Positions 27,170 to 35,850 of a stretch of DNA of 64,000 nt are shown piece by piece. The translations under genes and the position numbers were made by a program. Origin of the DNA: Cytophagaceae bacterium (lineage in GTDB: Bacteria; Bacteroidota; Bacteroidia; Cytophagales; Spirosomataceae); contig JAIXWQ010000011.1 of assembly GCA_027491195.1 (NCBI GenBank), positions 124,001 to 188,000 of the forward strand, in the 5' to 3' direction. Every line of letters begins with the position of its first letter. The first letter of the stretch is position 1. A model generated the notes under the pieces. It saw only the letters and a list, made by a program, of their open reading frames with translations, was not told where the DNA came from and searched no databases.

Positions 27170-28031
27170 GACTATCCTTAAAATTTTATTATTCTTCTGT
27201 ATGGCTTCAGAAGTACATGCGAAGACAACCTGGGGATTTTTTGGACATCGGAAGATTAATTTACTCGCTATTTACACCCTCCCTCCCGCTTTACATCTAT
27301 TCTACCGAAGGCATCAAAAGGAATTACAAGAATTGGCCGTTTTGCCAGATGCGAGGCGGTATATCTTGGATGAGGAAGCTGCGCGGCATTATATTGATCT
27401 AGATATCTATGATCTGAACAAAGTGAGTTTTAGCACCTGGGAGCAAATGTTGCGTAGAACGTCTGAGGATTCATTACGCAAGCATGGCATCGTTCCTTGG
27501 CATATTCCTATCGTATACCAGCGTCTAGTGAATGCCTTTATAAAAAAGGATAGCCTGCAAATTATCAAGTTATCTGCAGAACTAGGACATTACGTAGCGG
27601 ATGCGCATGTTCCTTTACATACGAGTTCGAATTATGACGGCCAAAAAACAGGACAAAGTGGCCTGCATAGTTTTTGGGAATCCCGTATTCCTGAACTTCT
27701 AGGCAATAAATTAGATCAATTTAGCGGCCCCGCGACCCACATTTCGAATGTGCAACAAATGAGCTGGACTTGGGTGTTAGCTTCTCATAGAGAATTACCC
27801 CATTTGTTTACCATGGCCAGCAAAATTAGTCAGTCGTTGAAAGAAGCGGAAAAATATAGTTTCGAACAAAAAGGTACCACCTTAATTAAAACACCAAGCC
27901 TAAAATATAGTCTAGCTTACCACAAAGCCTTAAATAAACAAATAGAATCTAGGTTTATGGCCTCTGTTCAACATGTGGGTGACCTCTGGTATTCTGCTTG
28001 GTTAACGGCAGGCGAACCATCTTTCGAATAA
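27153..28031 (+). CDS. secreted zinc-dependent phospholipase C / S1-P1 nuclease-like protein
   Basis: A 292-aa protein with a signal peptide (residues 1-23, ending EVHAKT). The mature N-terminus starts with Trp (TTWGFFGHRKINLLAIYTLP), as expected of the zinc-dependent phospholipase C / S1-P1 nuclease fold, where the terminal Trp and His bind zinc. Further His/Asp ligands appear in LGHYVADAHVPLHTSSNYDG and in SGLHSFWESRIPEL. The family is common in Bacteroidota; whether it cuts lipid or nucleic acid is unknown. Only 51 nt separate it from the divergent rpsT. Confidence 0.8.
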   Translation: MNISSKTILKILLFFCMASEVHAKTTWGFFGHRKINLLAIYTLPPALHLFYRRHQKELQELAVLPDARRYILDEEAARHYIDLDIYDLNKVSFSTWEQMLRRTSEDSLRKHGIVPWHIPIVYQRLVNAFIKKDSLQIIKLSAELGHYVADAHVPLHTSSNYDGQKTGQSGLHSFWESRIPELLGNKLDQFSGPATHISNVQQMSWTWVLASHRELPHLFTMASKISQSLKEAEKYSFEQKGTTLIKTPSLKYSLAYHKALNKQIESRFMASVQHVGDLWYSAWLTAGEPSFE

Positions 28032-28049
28032 ATTTTGCAATTTTGCAAA

Positions 28050-29231
28050 ATGAACACCAACCCATTTATTCAATTAAAACCAGGAAAAGATGCACCCGTT
28101 AAGCGCTTTCATCCCTGGGTATTCTCCGGAGCAATTGCGAAACAAAGTCCACAACTGCAAGACGGTGATTGGGTTAATGTCTATAGTTCACGTGAAGAAT
28201 TCCTTGGAACAGGCCATTTTCATAATGGAAGTATCGCCGTAAAAATCATCTCCTTTCAAGCCATTGAATCGAAGCAAGCTTTTTGGGAGAATCGCATCCA
28301 AAACGCATGGGATCTACGTGCCTTATTACCTTTGGAAAAAACCAATGCCTTCCGTTTAATACACGGTGAAGGGGATGGTTGCCCCGGATTAATCATGGAT
28401 TTATACAAGGATGTGCTTGTCTTTCAAGCCCATACGATAGGAATGCACCGCGACCGAGATGAAATCGTGGAAGCCGTAAAAAAGGTATTAGGTAAGAAGA
28501 TCAAGGCGATCTACGATAAAAGTAGAGAAACATTACCGACCGAATATGCACAGAATTGCACAAATGACTTCGTATTTGGCGAGGTAGCGGTTCCATATAA
28601 GGTCCAAGAGAATGGAATTTCATTTTCGATCAACTGGATTACAGGACAGAAAACGGGCTTCTTTATTGACCAGCGTGAAAACAGAGCCCTGTTAGCAAAA
28701 TACGCTAAAGGGAAATCCGTCCTCAACACGTTCTGTTATTCAGGTGGTTTCTCACTTTATGCCTTAGAGGCTGGTGCAGCGTCTGTTATTTCATTGGATG
28801 CTTCGGCCAAAGCCATTGATTTAGTCAACGCCAATATTGCTTTAAATAAAATGCAAGACTTGCAGCATGAAGCTATTGTGGGTGAAACCCTACCCTATTT
28901 AAAGGCTAATGAAGATGAATTTGATATTATCGTATTAGATCCACCGGCCTTCGCTAAATCAATGAACGCTAAGCACAAGGCTTTACAAGGATATCAAAAG
29001 ATCAATGAATTAGCGTTACGTAAAATCAAGAAGAATGGGCTCTTGTTTACCTATTCTTGCTCACAAGTTATTACGAGAGATCTATTCTACAATATGCTTG
29101 TTGCCGCTGGAATTGCGGTAGGACGCGAAATTCAAGTGATTCATCAGATGACACAGTCGCCTGATCATCCGATTAACTTGTTCCATCCAGAAAGCAATTA
29201 TCTGAAAGGATTCGTTTTAAAAGTATTATAA
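28050..29231 (+). CDS. class I SAM-dependent rRNA methyltransferase (RlmI-like)
   Basis: A 393-aa protein with an N-terminal PUA domain (KRFHPWVFSGAI) and a C-terminal Rossmann methyltransferase (NTFCYSGGFSLYALEAGAAS binds SAM, IIVLDPPAFAKS is the catalytic motif, FTYSCSQ follows). The central part contains 'LIHGEGDGCPGLIMDLY' and TGQKTGFFIDQRENR, both typical of RlmI/RlmK proteins that methylate 23S rRNA cytosines. I chose ATG 28050 (MNTNPFIQLK); a TTG five codons upstream is possible. It starts 18 nt past the preceding gene and ends at a bidirectional terminator. Confidence 0.9.
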   Translation: MNTNPFIQLKPGKDAPVKRFHPWVFSGAIAKQSPQLQDGDWVNVYSSREEFLGTGHFHNGSIAVKIISFQAIESKQAFWENRIQNAWDLRALLPLEKTNAFRLIHGEGDGCPGLIMDLYKDVLVFQAHTIGMHRDRDEIVEAVKKVLGKKIKAIYDKSRETLPTEYAQNCTNDFVFGEVAVPYKVQENGISFSINWITGQKTGFFIDQRENRALLAKYAKGKSVLNTFCYSGGFSLYALEAGAASVISLDASAKAIDLVNANIALNKMQDLQHEAIVGETLPYLKANEDEFDIIVLDPPAFAKSMNAKHKALQGYQKINELALRKIKKNGLLFTYSCSQVITRDLFYNMLVAAGIAVGREIQVIHQMTQSPDHPINLFHPESNYLKGFVLKVL

Positions 29232-29233
29232 AC

Positions 29234-29263
29234 AAAAAAGGCAGCCCGAGAGCTGCCTTTTTT
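29234..29263. terminator. bidirectional terminator
   Basis: AAAAAAGGCAGC pairs with GCTGCCTTTTTT around a 6-nt loop, between the RlmI-like gene (plus) and lepB (minus). Confidence 0.9.
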
Positions 29264-29278
29264 CATATTCCACAAAAC

Positions 29279-30442
29279 TTAGTCCACAAAACGGAACAAT
29301 CGGTTCCAGCGGATAATCTTCCAAAACTCTGACGAGAATAAGCTTTTGTTTGAATCAATCGACATCCAGACAAAGAACGCTTTTCCTACGATGTGGTCCG
29401 AAGGCACAAAACCCCAAAAGCGTGAATCAGCCGAATTATGGCGGTTATCACCCATCATAAAATAATAATCTTGTTTGAACGTATACGATGTTATTGCTTT
29501 CCCTTCCACCGTAATTAGGTAGCCAGCAATCTTCACGTCTTTATTACCTTCGTATTTCTGAATGGCTTCCCCATAAAGGGCCACATTAGCCGGTGTCATC
29601 GGAACCGTTAAACCCTTAGCAGGCACTTTTAACGGACCATAAAAATCACGATTCCACTTAAATAAGGTGGTATCATGTGGGAAAATATCTACAAAAGTGA
29701 CTCCTTTAGGATCTTTAAAAAGATCCTTATCAAAGGTTTTAGGAAAAGCTAAGGCTTGAATTTCATCCACCATCGCCTTTGACGTATTCATTTTATAGCC
29801 CCAAAGCACATTCTGCGAATCTGGTTCCGCTAAAGGCAACCAATCCGCTGAATCATAACTAGCGTCTGGGGAATTGCGAATGCCATATTCTTCAAAGAAT
29901 TTTTCATCCAAATTCTCTTTCGTCTTCATGAAAACCGGATGCTGCATGCGAACCGGATTCTCCATGGCCTTGCCATTCACAATCACTTGTTGATCGCGCA
30001 CCTCTAATACATCCCCAGGAGTCGCTACACAGCGCTTAACATAGAAAGTACGCAAATCTACCGGTGCATCCCCATCCTCTTCAAAATTAGGCACATTAAA
30101 TACAACCGCATCCCCTTGCTTCACAGAAGAGAATCCAGGAAGGCGATAAATAGGCAAATCCAACCAGCTTAAATAAGAAGGGATATTCGTAAACCAAATC
30201 TTTTGATGCGTTAATGGCAACTGTAAAGGCGTCTTGGGCGTACGAACACCATAGTGAAGTTTACTCACAAATAGAAAATCACCTACCATGAGGGAACCTT
30301 CCATAGATGGAGTAGGAATCGTATAGGCTTCAAAAACAAAGAAGCGAATTAACGTGGCTGCCACTACAGCAAAAGCCACAGAATCTAACCACTCTCTGAA
30401 AGCTGATTTTTGTTTTTTAGGTGTTTCTTTCGTCTCCTTCAT
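29279..30442 (-). CDS. lepB: signal peptidase I
   Basis: A 387-aa inner-membrane protease that removes Sec and Tat signal peptides. After one N-terminal span (residues 19-39), the nucleophile Ser46 is in TIPTPSMEGSLMVGDFLFVS, the general base Lys136 in FYVKRCVATPGDVL, and box E in MMGDNRHNSADSRFWGFVP. It is longer than E. coli-type LepB because of a large insertion (about residues 150-330), which is usual in Bacteroidota. It is the last gene of parA-parB-DUF5683-dapB-lepB, starting 1 nt after the dapB stop. Confidence 0.96.
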   Translation of the reverse strand: MKETKETPKKQKSAFREWLDSVAFAVVAATLIRFFVFEAYTIPTPSMEGSLMVGDFLFVSKLHYGVRTPKTPLQLPLTHQKIWFTNIPSYLSWLDLPIYRLPGFSSVKQGDAVVFNVPNFEEDGDAPVDLRTFYVKRCVATPGDVLEVRDQQVIVNGKAMENPVRMQHPVFMKTKENLDEKFFEEYGIRNSPDASYDSADWLPLAEPDSQNVLWGYKMNTSKAMVDEIQALAFPKTFDKDLFKDPKGVTFVDIFPHDTTLFKWNRDFYGPLKVPAKGLTVPMTPANVALYGEAIQKYEGNKDVKIAGYLITVEGKAITSYTFKQDYYFMMGDNRHNSADSRFWGFVPSDHIVGKAFFVWMSIDSNKSLFSSEFWKIIRWNRLFRFVD

Positions 30443-30443
30443 C

Positions 30444-31157
30444 TTATTTTAACATATCGTCCATTCCTAGGACTCCTTTTTTATCTTTAACCCACTCAGC
30501 TGCAATGACGGCACCTAAGGCAAAACCCTCCCGGCTAAATGCCTCATGAGTGATTTCGATTTGATCTACTTTGGAAATATATTTTACCGTATGCGTTCCA
30601 GGAATAATCGACTCCCGTTGTGACCAAATAGCCACCTCATTCGCAGCTGGAATTTCATTATTCACCCATTTGTCTTTTGCAGGATAGGCATCAATAATGC
30701 CCTCAGCAATCGTAATGGCCGTTCCGCTCGGCGAATCTTTCTTTTCTAAATGATGAATTTCATTGGTGTAAATATCGTATTCCTTTTGTGGCGACATTAA
30801 CTGAGCTAACATCTTATTCAAACGAAAGAACAAGTTTACACCGATCGAATAGTTAGAAGCATAAAAGAACGTGGAATTCTTTGCTTTAGTCAAAGCCTCA
30901 ACCTCTGCCTTCTTCTCTAACCAACCCGTCGTTCCACAAACCACTGGGATCTGCTTATTTATACACGTCAAAATATTCGCATATGCCGAAGCTGGATTCG
31001 AAAACTCAATAGCCACATCCACATCTGAAGCGCTTAAAGACTGCAAATCTGCTTGATTATCGACATCTATCTTGGCTACAACCTGATGGCCACGACCTAA
31101 CGCTAAACGCTCGATCTCTTTGCCCATTTTACCGTAACCGATTAATACTATTTTCAT
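30444..31157 (-). CDS. dapB: 4-hydroxy-tetrahydrodipicolinate reductase
   Basis: A 237-aa NAD(P)H-dependent enzyme of the lysine/diaminopimelate pathway. The N-terminal nucleotide motif is IVLIGYGKMGKEIERLA; VVCGTTGWLE and the catalytic 'NEIHHLEKKDSPSGTAITIA' segment (His and Lys) are clear. It is slightly shorter than E. coli DapB, as is common in Bacteroidota. It sits between the DUF5683 gene and lepB with 1-2 nt gaps. Confidence 0.96.
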   Translation of the reverse strand: MKIVLIGYGKMGKEIERLALGRGHQVVAKIDVDNQADLQSLSASDVDVAIEFSNPASAYANILTCINKQIPVVCGTTGWLEKKAEVEALTKAKNSTFFYASNYSIGVNLFFRLNKMLAQLMSPQKEYDIYTNEIHHLEKKDSPSGTAITIAEGIIDAYPAKDKWVNNEIPAANEVAIWSQRESIIPGTHTVKYISKVDQIEITHEAFSREGFALGAVIAAEWVKDKKGVLGMDDMLK

Positions 31158-31159
31158 CT

Positions 31160-31753
31160 TTATTTAAAATTAAATGTTAAGGTGAGGCCGGATACCAAAC
31201 TTTGGGAAAAAGGCTGGTAATCAACCGTAGGCTTCACTTTAAGACTGATATCATCCGACACATCAAATGTTTTCAAATGCGCACTCACATTCGCGTCCAC
31301 CACATTCAAGGTCCAGGCTAACACCATACCAATGTAGGTATAATCCCTATTTCTGCGATAACCATCCGTTAAACGCTTCAACTGATTTACATCTAAATCA
31401 CGAATTGTCCCATCCTCATAAGGTACCGCCACCGTGGTGGGAGGTTTATAGGTAGGATCATCCGGATGAAGAGAAACCTGGTAATAATACCCTCTGTACT
31501 TTGAATAGCGAACATCATTCCAGTTCGCAATCATTCCCAAAGAAACAAAGGCTCCCGCCACTAAAGGTAACTTCCAATATTGTCGATTGTACAATTGTCC
31601 CCAACCTGGAATCATTAAAGACTTAAGCGTTGCTTGTCGAGGAATGATTTTATACGGTTTAACTACCGGTTTCAATTGTACCGTATCCTTCACATCCTTT
31701 GCGTGTAGGCCTATCGGCAAAAGCAAAACTAACAGGAAGTACCTTAAGTACAT
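31160..31753 (-). CDS. DUF5683 domain protein
   Basis: A 197-aa protein with a signal peptide (MYLRYFLLVLLLPIGLHAKD) and the DUF5683 signature ATLKSLMIPGWGQLYNRQYW followed by two hydrophobic segments (KLPLVAGAFVSLGMIANW; YIGMVLAWTLNVVDANVSAH). The protein ends LTFNFK, like an outer-membrane strand. Function unknown. In many Bacteroidota it lies between parB and dapB, as here; its start overlaps the parB stop by 1 nt. Confidence 0.88.
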   Translation of the reverse strand: MYLRYFLLVLLLPIGLHAKDVKDTVQLKPVVKPYKIIPRQATLKSLMIPGWGQLYNRQYWKLPLVAGAFVSLGMIANWNDVRYSKYRGYYYQVSLHPDDPTYKPPTTVAVPYEDGTIRDLDVNQLKRLTDGYRRNRDYTYIGMVLAWTLNVVDANVSAHLKTFDVSDDISLKVKPTVDYQPFSQSLVSGLTLTFNFK

Positions 31754-32673
31754 TATTGAACCTTGTTAAGAATGGTTAAAAGCTCCTCTTTCGTTTTAAA
31801 GCTTAATTTAATTTCTCCCTCCCCTTTCTCATTCATTTTCAATGCTACTGGGGTTTTAAAGAAAGATTTCAAAGTAGCTTGCCACGCCTGTAAATCTTGG
31901 GCTGACACCTTGGTTGTGGTAGAACCAGTGGCAACCGTATCAATATTCCCAGATTGACGAACTGCATCCTCTAAACGACGAACAGACCAATCTTCTGCGA
32001 TGGCTTTTAAAAACAAGGCATTTTGCAAACTTGCATCCTCTAAGGACACTAAGCAACGCGCATGGCCCATAGACAATTTGTTATCACGAATCGCCACTTG
32101 AATATGGGGTGGCAATTTCAATAAACGCATGTAATTCGTAACCGTGCTACGATTTTTACCTACTCGAGCGCCTAAGTCCTCTTGCTTTAAATCACATTCC
32201 TCCATCAATCGCTTGTAGGAAAGGGCGATCTCAATCGCATTCAGATTCTCTCGCTGAATATTCTCGATCAAGGCCATTTCGATCATTTGCTGATCATCCG
32301 CCGTCCGAACATAGGCCGGAATTGTTTTCAAGCCAGCTAATTTAGACGCTTGAAAACGTCGCTCACCGGAGATTAACTGGTATTTTTTGGCAGAAACCTT
32401 ACGAACCGTAATCGGTTGAATAATTCCTTGAACACGGATCGATTCGGCTAATTCTTGTAATGCCTCAGGGGCAAAATATTCGCGAGGTTGAAATGGATTC
32501 GTTTCAATTAAGTCCAAAGAAATCTCATCCATTAAATTCACCCCTTCTAGACTTCCTGCGAAATCAGAAGGATGGCGAGATTGTAGTCCACCTCCATCAG
32601 AATCCTCTAACAAGGCACCTAAACCTCTACCTAAACCCGTTCTCTTCTTTGAATTTTCTTGCTTTGCACTCAT
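31753..32673 (-). CDS. parB: chromosome partitioning protein ParB
   Basis: A 306-aa ParB that binds parS sites near the origin and spreads as a CTP-dependent clamp. The N-terminus has the usual RTGLGRGLGALL. The ParB N domain follows, with IETNPFQPREYF, the CTP-binding LISGERRFQASKLAG and MALIENIQRENLNAIEIALS. The helix-turn-helix is near KQEDLGARVGKNRSTVTNYM. The C-terminus (about residues 255-306) is the dimer domain. parA lies 10 nt upstream. Confidence 0.97.
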   Translation of the reverse strand: MSAKQENSKKRTGLGRGLGALLEDSDGGGLQSRHPSDFAGSLEGVNLMDEISLDLIETNPFQPREYFAPEALQELAESIRVQGIIQPITVRKVSAKKYQLISGERRFQASKLAGLKTIPAYVRTADDQQMIEMALIENIQRENLNAIEIALSYKRLMEECDLKQEDLGARVGKNRSTVTNYMRLLKLPPHIQVAIRDNKLSMGHARCLVSLEDASLQNALFLKAIAEDWSVRRLEDAVRQSGNIDTVATGSTTTKVSAQDLQAWQATLKSFFKTPVALKMNEKGEGEIKLSFKTKEELLTILNKVQ

Positions 32674-32683
32674 ATATCTGAAC

Positions 32684-33463
32684 CTAGTTGGTCACTAGCA
32701 AACCATTCTTGCGAATAATTTCTTTGGCTAAATTTAAATAACTAATGGCCCCCTTACTATCCGCATCATGCAAGATGGCAGGTACACCAAAACTAGGTGA
32801 TTCCGATAAGCGAATATTCCTTGGAATAATCGTCTCAAACACCATATTTTTAAAATGAGAATTTACCTCATTCACCACCTGATTCGATAGACGTAAACGC
32901 AAATCGTACATGGTTAACAAGATTCCCTCTATCACTAAGGCCGTATTTAAACGCGATTGAATAATCTTAATTGTATTCAATAATTTGCCTAATCCTTCTA
33001 AGGCATAATACTCACATTGCACAGGAATAATCACCGAATCTGCAGCGGTAAGGCTATTAATGGTTATTAAACCCAAAGAAGGTGAACAATCCATAATGAT
33101 AAAATCATACGAATCCTTTACAGCCTCTAATGCCTCTTTCATCTTTCTTTCCCGATTATTTAGATTAATCATTTCGATCTCTGCACCGACTAAATCAATG
33201 TGTGAGGGAATGATATCTAAAAAGGGAACTTCGGTAGGTAAAATGCTATCCTGTACGCGAGAGAGACCTACCATGCATTCGTAAATACTATTTTTTACTT
33301 CTTTCGGATTGAAACCTAAACCAGAAGTTGAATTCGCCTGTGGGTCCGCGTCAATCAATAGAGTTTTAAACTCAAAAGCAGCTAAACTCGCAGCTAAATT
33401 TATGGCTGTCGTTGTTTTACCTACTCCCCCTTTTTGATTTGCAATCGCGATAGTTTTGCCCAT
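32684..33463 (-). CDS. parA: chromosome partitioning ATPase ParA (Soj)
   Basis: A 259-aa deviant Walker-type ATPase that works with ParB to segregate origins. The P-loop is [18 protein letters not shown], Walker B region is [14 protein letters not shown], and [16 protein letters not shown] is the switch I segment. I place the start at ATG 33463 ([12 protein letters not shown]), 9 codons inside the longest frame, because the P-loop sits near the N-terminus in all ParA proteins. It heads the parA-lepB operon. Confidence 0.97.
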   Translation of the reverse strand: MGKTIAIANQKGGVGKTTTAINLAASLAAFEFKTLLIDADPQANSTSGLGFNPKEVKNSIYECMVGLSRVQDSILPTEVPFLDIIPSHIDLVGAEIEMINLNNRERKMKEALEAVKDSYDFIIMDCSPSLGLITINSLTAADSVIIPVQCEYYALEGLGKLLNTIKIIQSRLNTALVIEGILLTMYDLRLRLSNQVVNEVNSHFKNMVFETIIPRNIRLSESPSFGVPAILHDADSKGAISYLNLAKEIIRKNGLLVTN

Positions 33464-33560
33464 AGGATGTTTAACGAAATGAATTAACAATATTACAAAA
33501 AAGGTTTCACATCTATCTCGAAATTCTTGTATCTTGTCACGAAAAATTCAGCAAACCTAT

Positions 33561-35147
33561 ATGTCAACAACTAGTACCTCACACCCGAAAGGCCTTTATT
33601 TTCTGTATTCCACGGAGATGTGGGAGCGCTTCAACTTTTACGGAATGCGCGCCATACTTTCCTTGTTTTTAGTAAGTGCCCTCTCCTTCAAGCAAGACGA
33701 AGCCGCCATCTTATATGGCGGGTTTCTAGGGCTTAGTTATTTAACACCCATGCTAGGCGGTTATATATCTGACAGATACATCGGAAATCGAAACAGTATC
33801 ATTGGTGGTGGATTTGCCATGGCTATAGGCCAGCTCTTATTATTCAGTTCAGCCAGTACATTTACCTTAGATGTCCCATTCGCTACGAAATTAATGTGGG
33901 GAGGTTTATTGTTTTTGATCTTAGGAAACGGATTCTTCAAACCCAATATTTCCTCGATGGTAGGCCAGTTGTATAAAAAGGGGGATAGTCGTTTAGACGC
34001 CGCTTTCACCATTTTTTACATGGGAATTAATACAGGTGCCATGCTAGGCATGCTTATTTGCCCTTGGTTAGGAGACGTAAAAGTAGATGGAGTTCGCGTG
34101 ATTGAAGCCTTCAAATGGGGCTTTTTAGCAGCGGGTGGAGCGATGTTAATTGGTACTATTTTATTCATCTTTCTAAAAGGGGTGTTTTTAAAAGCTCCTG
34201 ATGGAAGCGATATTGGTTTAGCGCCTACCTTTAGTGAAACTAAATCAGTCGACGCTGAAACGGAAAAGGCTGAATTCTCAACTCAGTCCATTGTTATCTC
34301 GAGTGCCTTATTCATTGGTTTAATCATCGGGTTTCATTATTTATTCATCACTGAGGTACCCAATCCGATTAAAGACTGGATTTATCCGGTCATCTATTCT
34401 GCCGGTGTCAGTTTAGCATTCCTGATTCTACAGGATAAGACCTTGACCAAAATAGAGCGTGATCGCATCTGGGTCATGTATTTTGTGGCCTTCTTTGTCA
34501 TTTTCTTCTGGGCAGCCTATGAGCAAGCTGGATCTTCTTTGACGTTTATTGCAGACCAGCAGACGGATTTGAATTTCTTTGGCATTATGTTGCCACCTAG
34601 CTCTGTCCAAAACGCGAATTCCTTCTTCATCATCATTTTAGCTTTTCCTTTCTCCTGGCTTTGGATGCGGTTAGCAAAAAGAGGAATTGAACCTAATTCA
34701 CCTGGAAAGCAAGCGATCGGGCTTATGCTATTAGCGATTGGTTATTTAATTATCGCATTAAAAGTGAAGGACTTGGGTTCAGATAAATTAGGTGTAATTT
34801 GGTTATTCATCATGTATTTATTTCATACGATGGGGGAATTAAGCCTTTCTCCGATCGGATTATCCTTAGTATCCAAGCTAGCGCCTAAACGATTCTCTTC
34901 TTTATTGATGGGTGTATGGTTCTTAGCTAATGCGGCCGGCTATGCCTTGTCAGGAACGCTAGGAGCCCTTTTACCTCCAGCAACGGCGGTAGCAGGTCAA
35001 ACAGTCTTCCCTAGTTTCTTGGGGTTCGAAATTAAAAATTTATATGATTTTTTCATTGTATTTGTAATAATGGCCGGAATTGCCTCTGTAATTTTGTTTG
35101 GCTTAGCTAATGGTCCACTTAAACGTATGATGCACGGCATCAGATAA
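33561..35147 (+). CDS. POT/PTR family proton-coupled oligopeptide transporter
   Basis: A 528-aa membrane protein with about 12-14 spans. The POT motif ExxERFxYYG appears as EMWERFNFYGMRAILSLFL near residue 20, and 'GNGFFKPNISSMVGQLY' and FYMGINTGAMLG match the PTR2 signatures. It imports di- and tripeptides with protons. I use ATG 33561 (MSTTSTSHPKGLYFLYST) rather than a TTG 27 nt upstream. It is divergent from parA, and the VIT1-type gene follows after 1 nt. Confidence 0.93.
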   Translation: MSTTSTSHPKGLYFLYSTEMWERFNFYGMRAILSLFLVSALSFKQDEAAILYGGFLGLSYLTPMLGGYISDRYIGNRNSIIGGGFAMAIGQLLLFSSASTFTLDVPFATKLMWGGLLFLILGNGFFKPNISSMVGQLYKKGDSRLDAAFTIFYMGINTGAMLGMLICPWLGDVKVDGVRVIEAFKWGFLAAGGAMLIGTILFIFLKGVFLKAPDGSDIGLAPTFSETKSVDAETEKAEFSTQSIVISSALFIGLIIGFHYLFITEVPNPIKDWIYPVIYSAGVSLAFLILQDKTLTKIERDRIWVMYFVAFFVIFFWAAYEQAGSSLTFIADQQTDLNFFGIMLPPSSVQNANSFFIIILAFPFSWLWMRLAKRGIEPNSPGKQAIGLMLLAIGYLIIALKVKDLGSDKLGVIWLFIMYLFHTMGELSLSPIGLSLVSKLAPKRFSSLLMGVWFLANAAGYALSGTLGALLPPATAVAGQTVFPSFLGFEIKNLYDFFIVFVIMAGIASVILFGLANGPLKRMMHGIR

Positions 35148-35148
35148 T

Positions 35149-35850
35149 ATGAATACACACGATCATCATTTACACGAACAACATTTAAAAAGTTCAGATT
35201 TCATTACGGACGTCGTGATAGGCATGTCCGATGGACTAACGGTTCCTTTTGCCTTGGCTGCAGGACTTTCAGGAGCCGTGGCCTCTGCTAGCATTGTAAC
35301 CACAGCAGGTATCGCCGAAATCGTGGCAGGATCTATTGCCATGGGCTTAGGAGGTTATTTAGCAGGCCAAACAGAACAAGAGCACTACGAAGCAGAATTA
35401 AAACGCGAGTATGAGGAAGTAGAGCGCGTTCCTGAAAGAGAGAAACAAGAAATCAGAGATGTATTTGCGGATTATGGTTTGAGCCCAGAGGCACAAGAAA
35501 TTGTCGTTGAATCGATCTCAAAGGACAAAAATAAATGGGTAGACTTCATGATGCGTTTTGAGCTTGGACTAGAACGTCCTAACCCAAATCGGGCTAGAAA
35601 TTCAGCCTTGACTATTGGCATATCATACATTGTGGGCGGTTTCATCCCACTTCTACCCTATTTTTATGTAGATAAACCAGAACAAGGATTACTTTATTCA
35701 GCCGAGGTGACGATTTTAGCTTTACTTGTTTTTGGCTATTTCAAAAGTAAAGTAACCGGCCAAAATCCCATCATCGGATCCCTTAAAGTTACTTCCATCG
35801 GAGCCGCCGCCGCCGCCGCTGCATATTTTGTTGCAACCTTATTTCAATAG
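35149..35850 (+). CDS. VIT1/CCC1 family iron or manganese transporter
   Basis: A 233-aa protein with a His-rich N-terminus (MNTHDHHLHEQHLK) and the family motif SDFITDVVIGMSDGLTVPFA, with AGIAEIVAGSIAMGLGGYLA as span 2. A charged cytoplasmic metal-binding region (EQEHYEAELKREYEEVERV, Glu-rich) precedes spans 3-5. Such proteins move Fe2+ or Mn2+. A short GCC codon run encodes a polyalanine stretch near the C-terminus. It lies 1 nt after the peptide transporter and its last 7 nt overlap the convergent ggt. Confidence 0.88.
   Translation: MNTHDHHLHEQHLKSSDFITDVVIGMSDGLTVPFALAAGLSGAVASASIVTTAGIAEIVAGSIAMGLGGYLAGQTEQEHYEAELKREYEEVERVPEREKQEIRDVFADYGLSPEAQEIVVESISKDKNKWVDFMMRFELGLERPNPNRARNSALTIGISYIVGGFIPLLPYFYVDKPEQGLLYSAEVTILALLVFGYFKSKVTGQNPIIGSLKVTSIGAAAAAAAYFVATLFQ

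Noticed and set aside
35803-35822. GCC/GCT codon run as a microsatellite
   Set aside because: Only a short polyalanine stretch within the last span of the VIT1 protein; too short to be notable.
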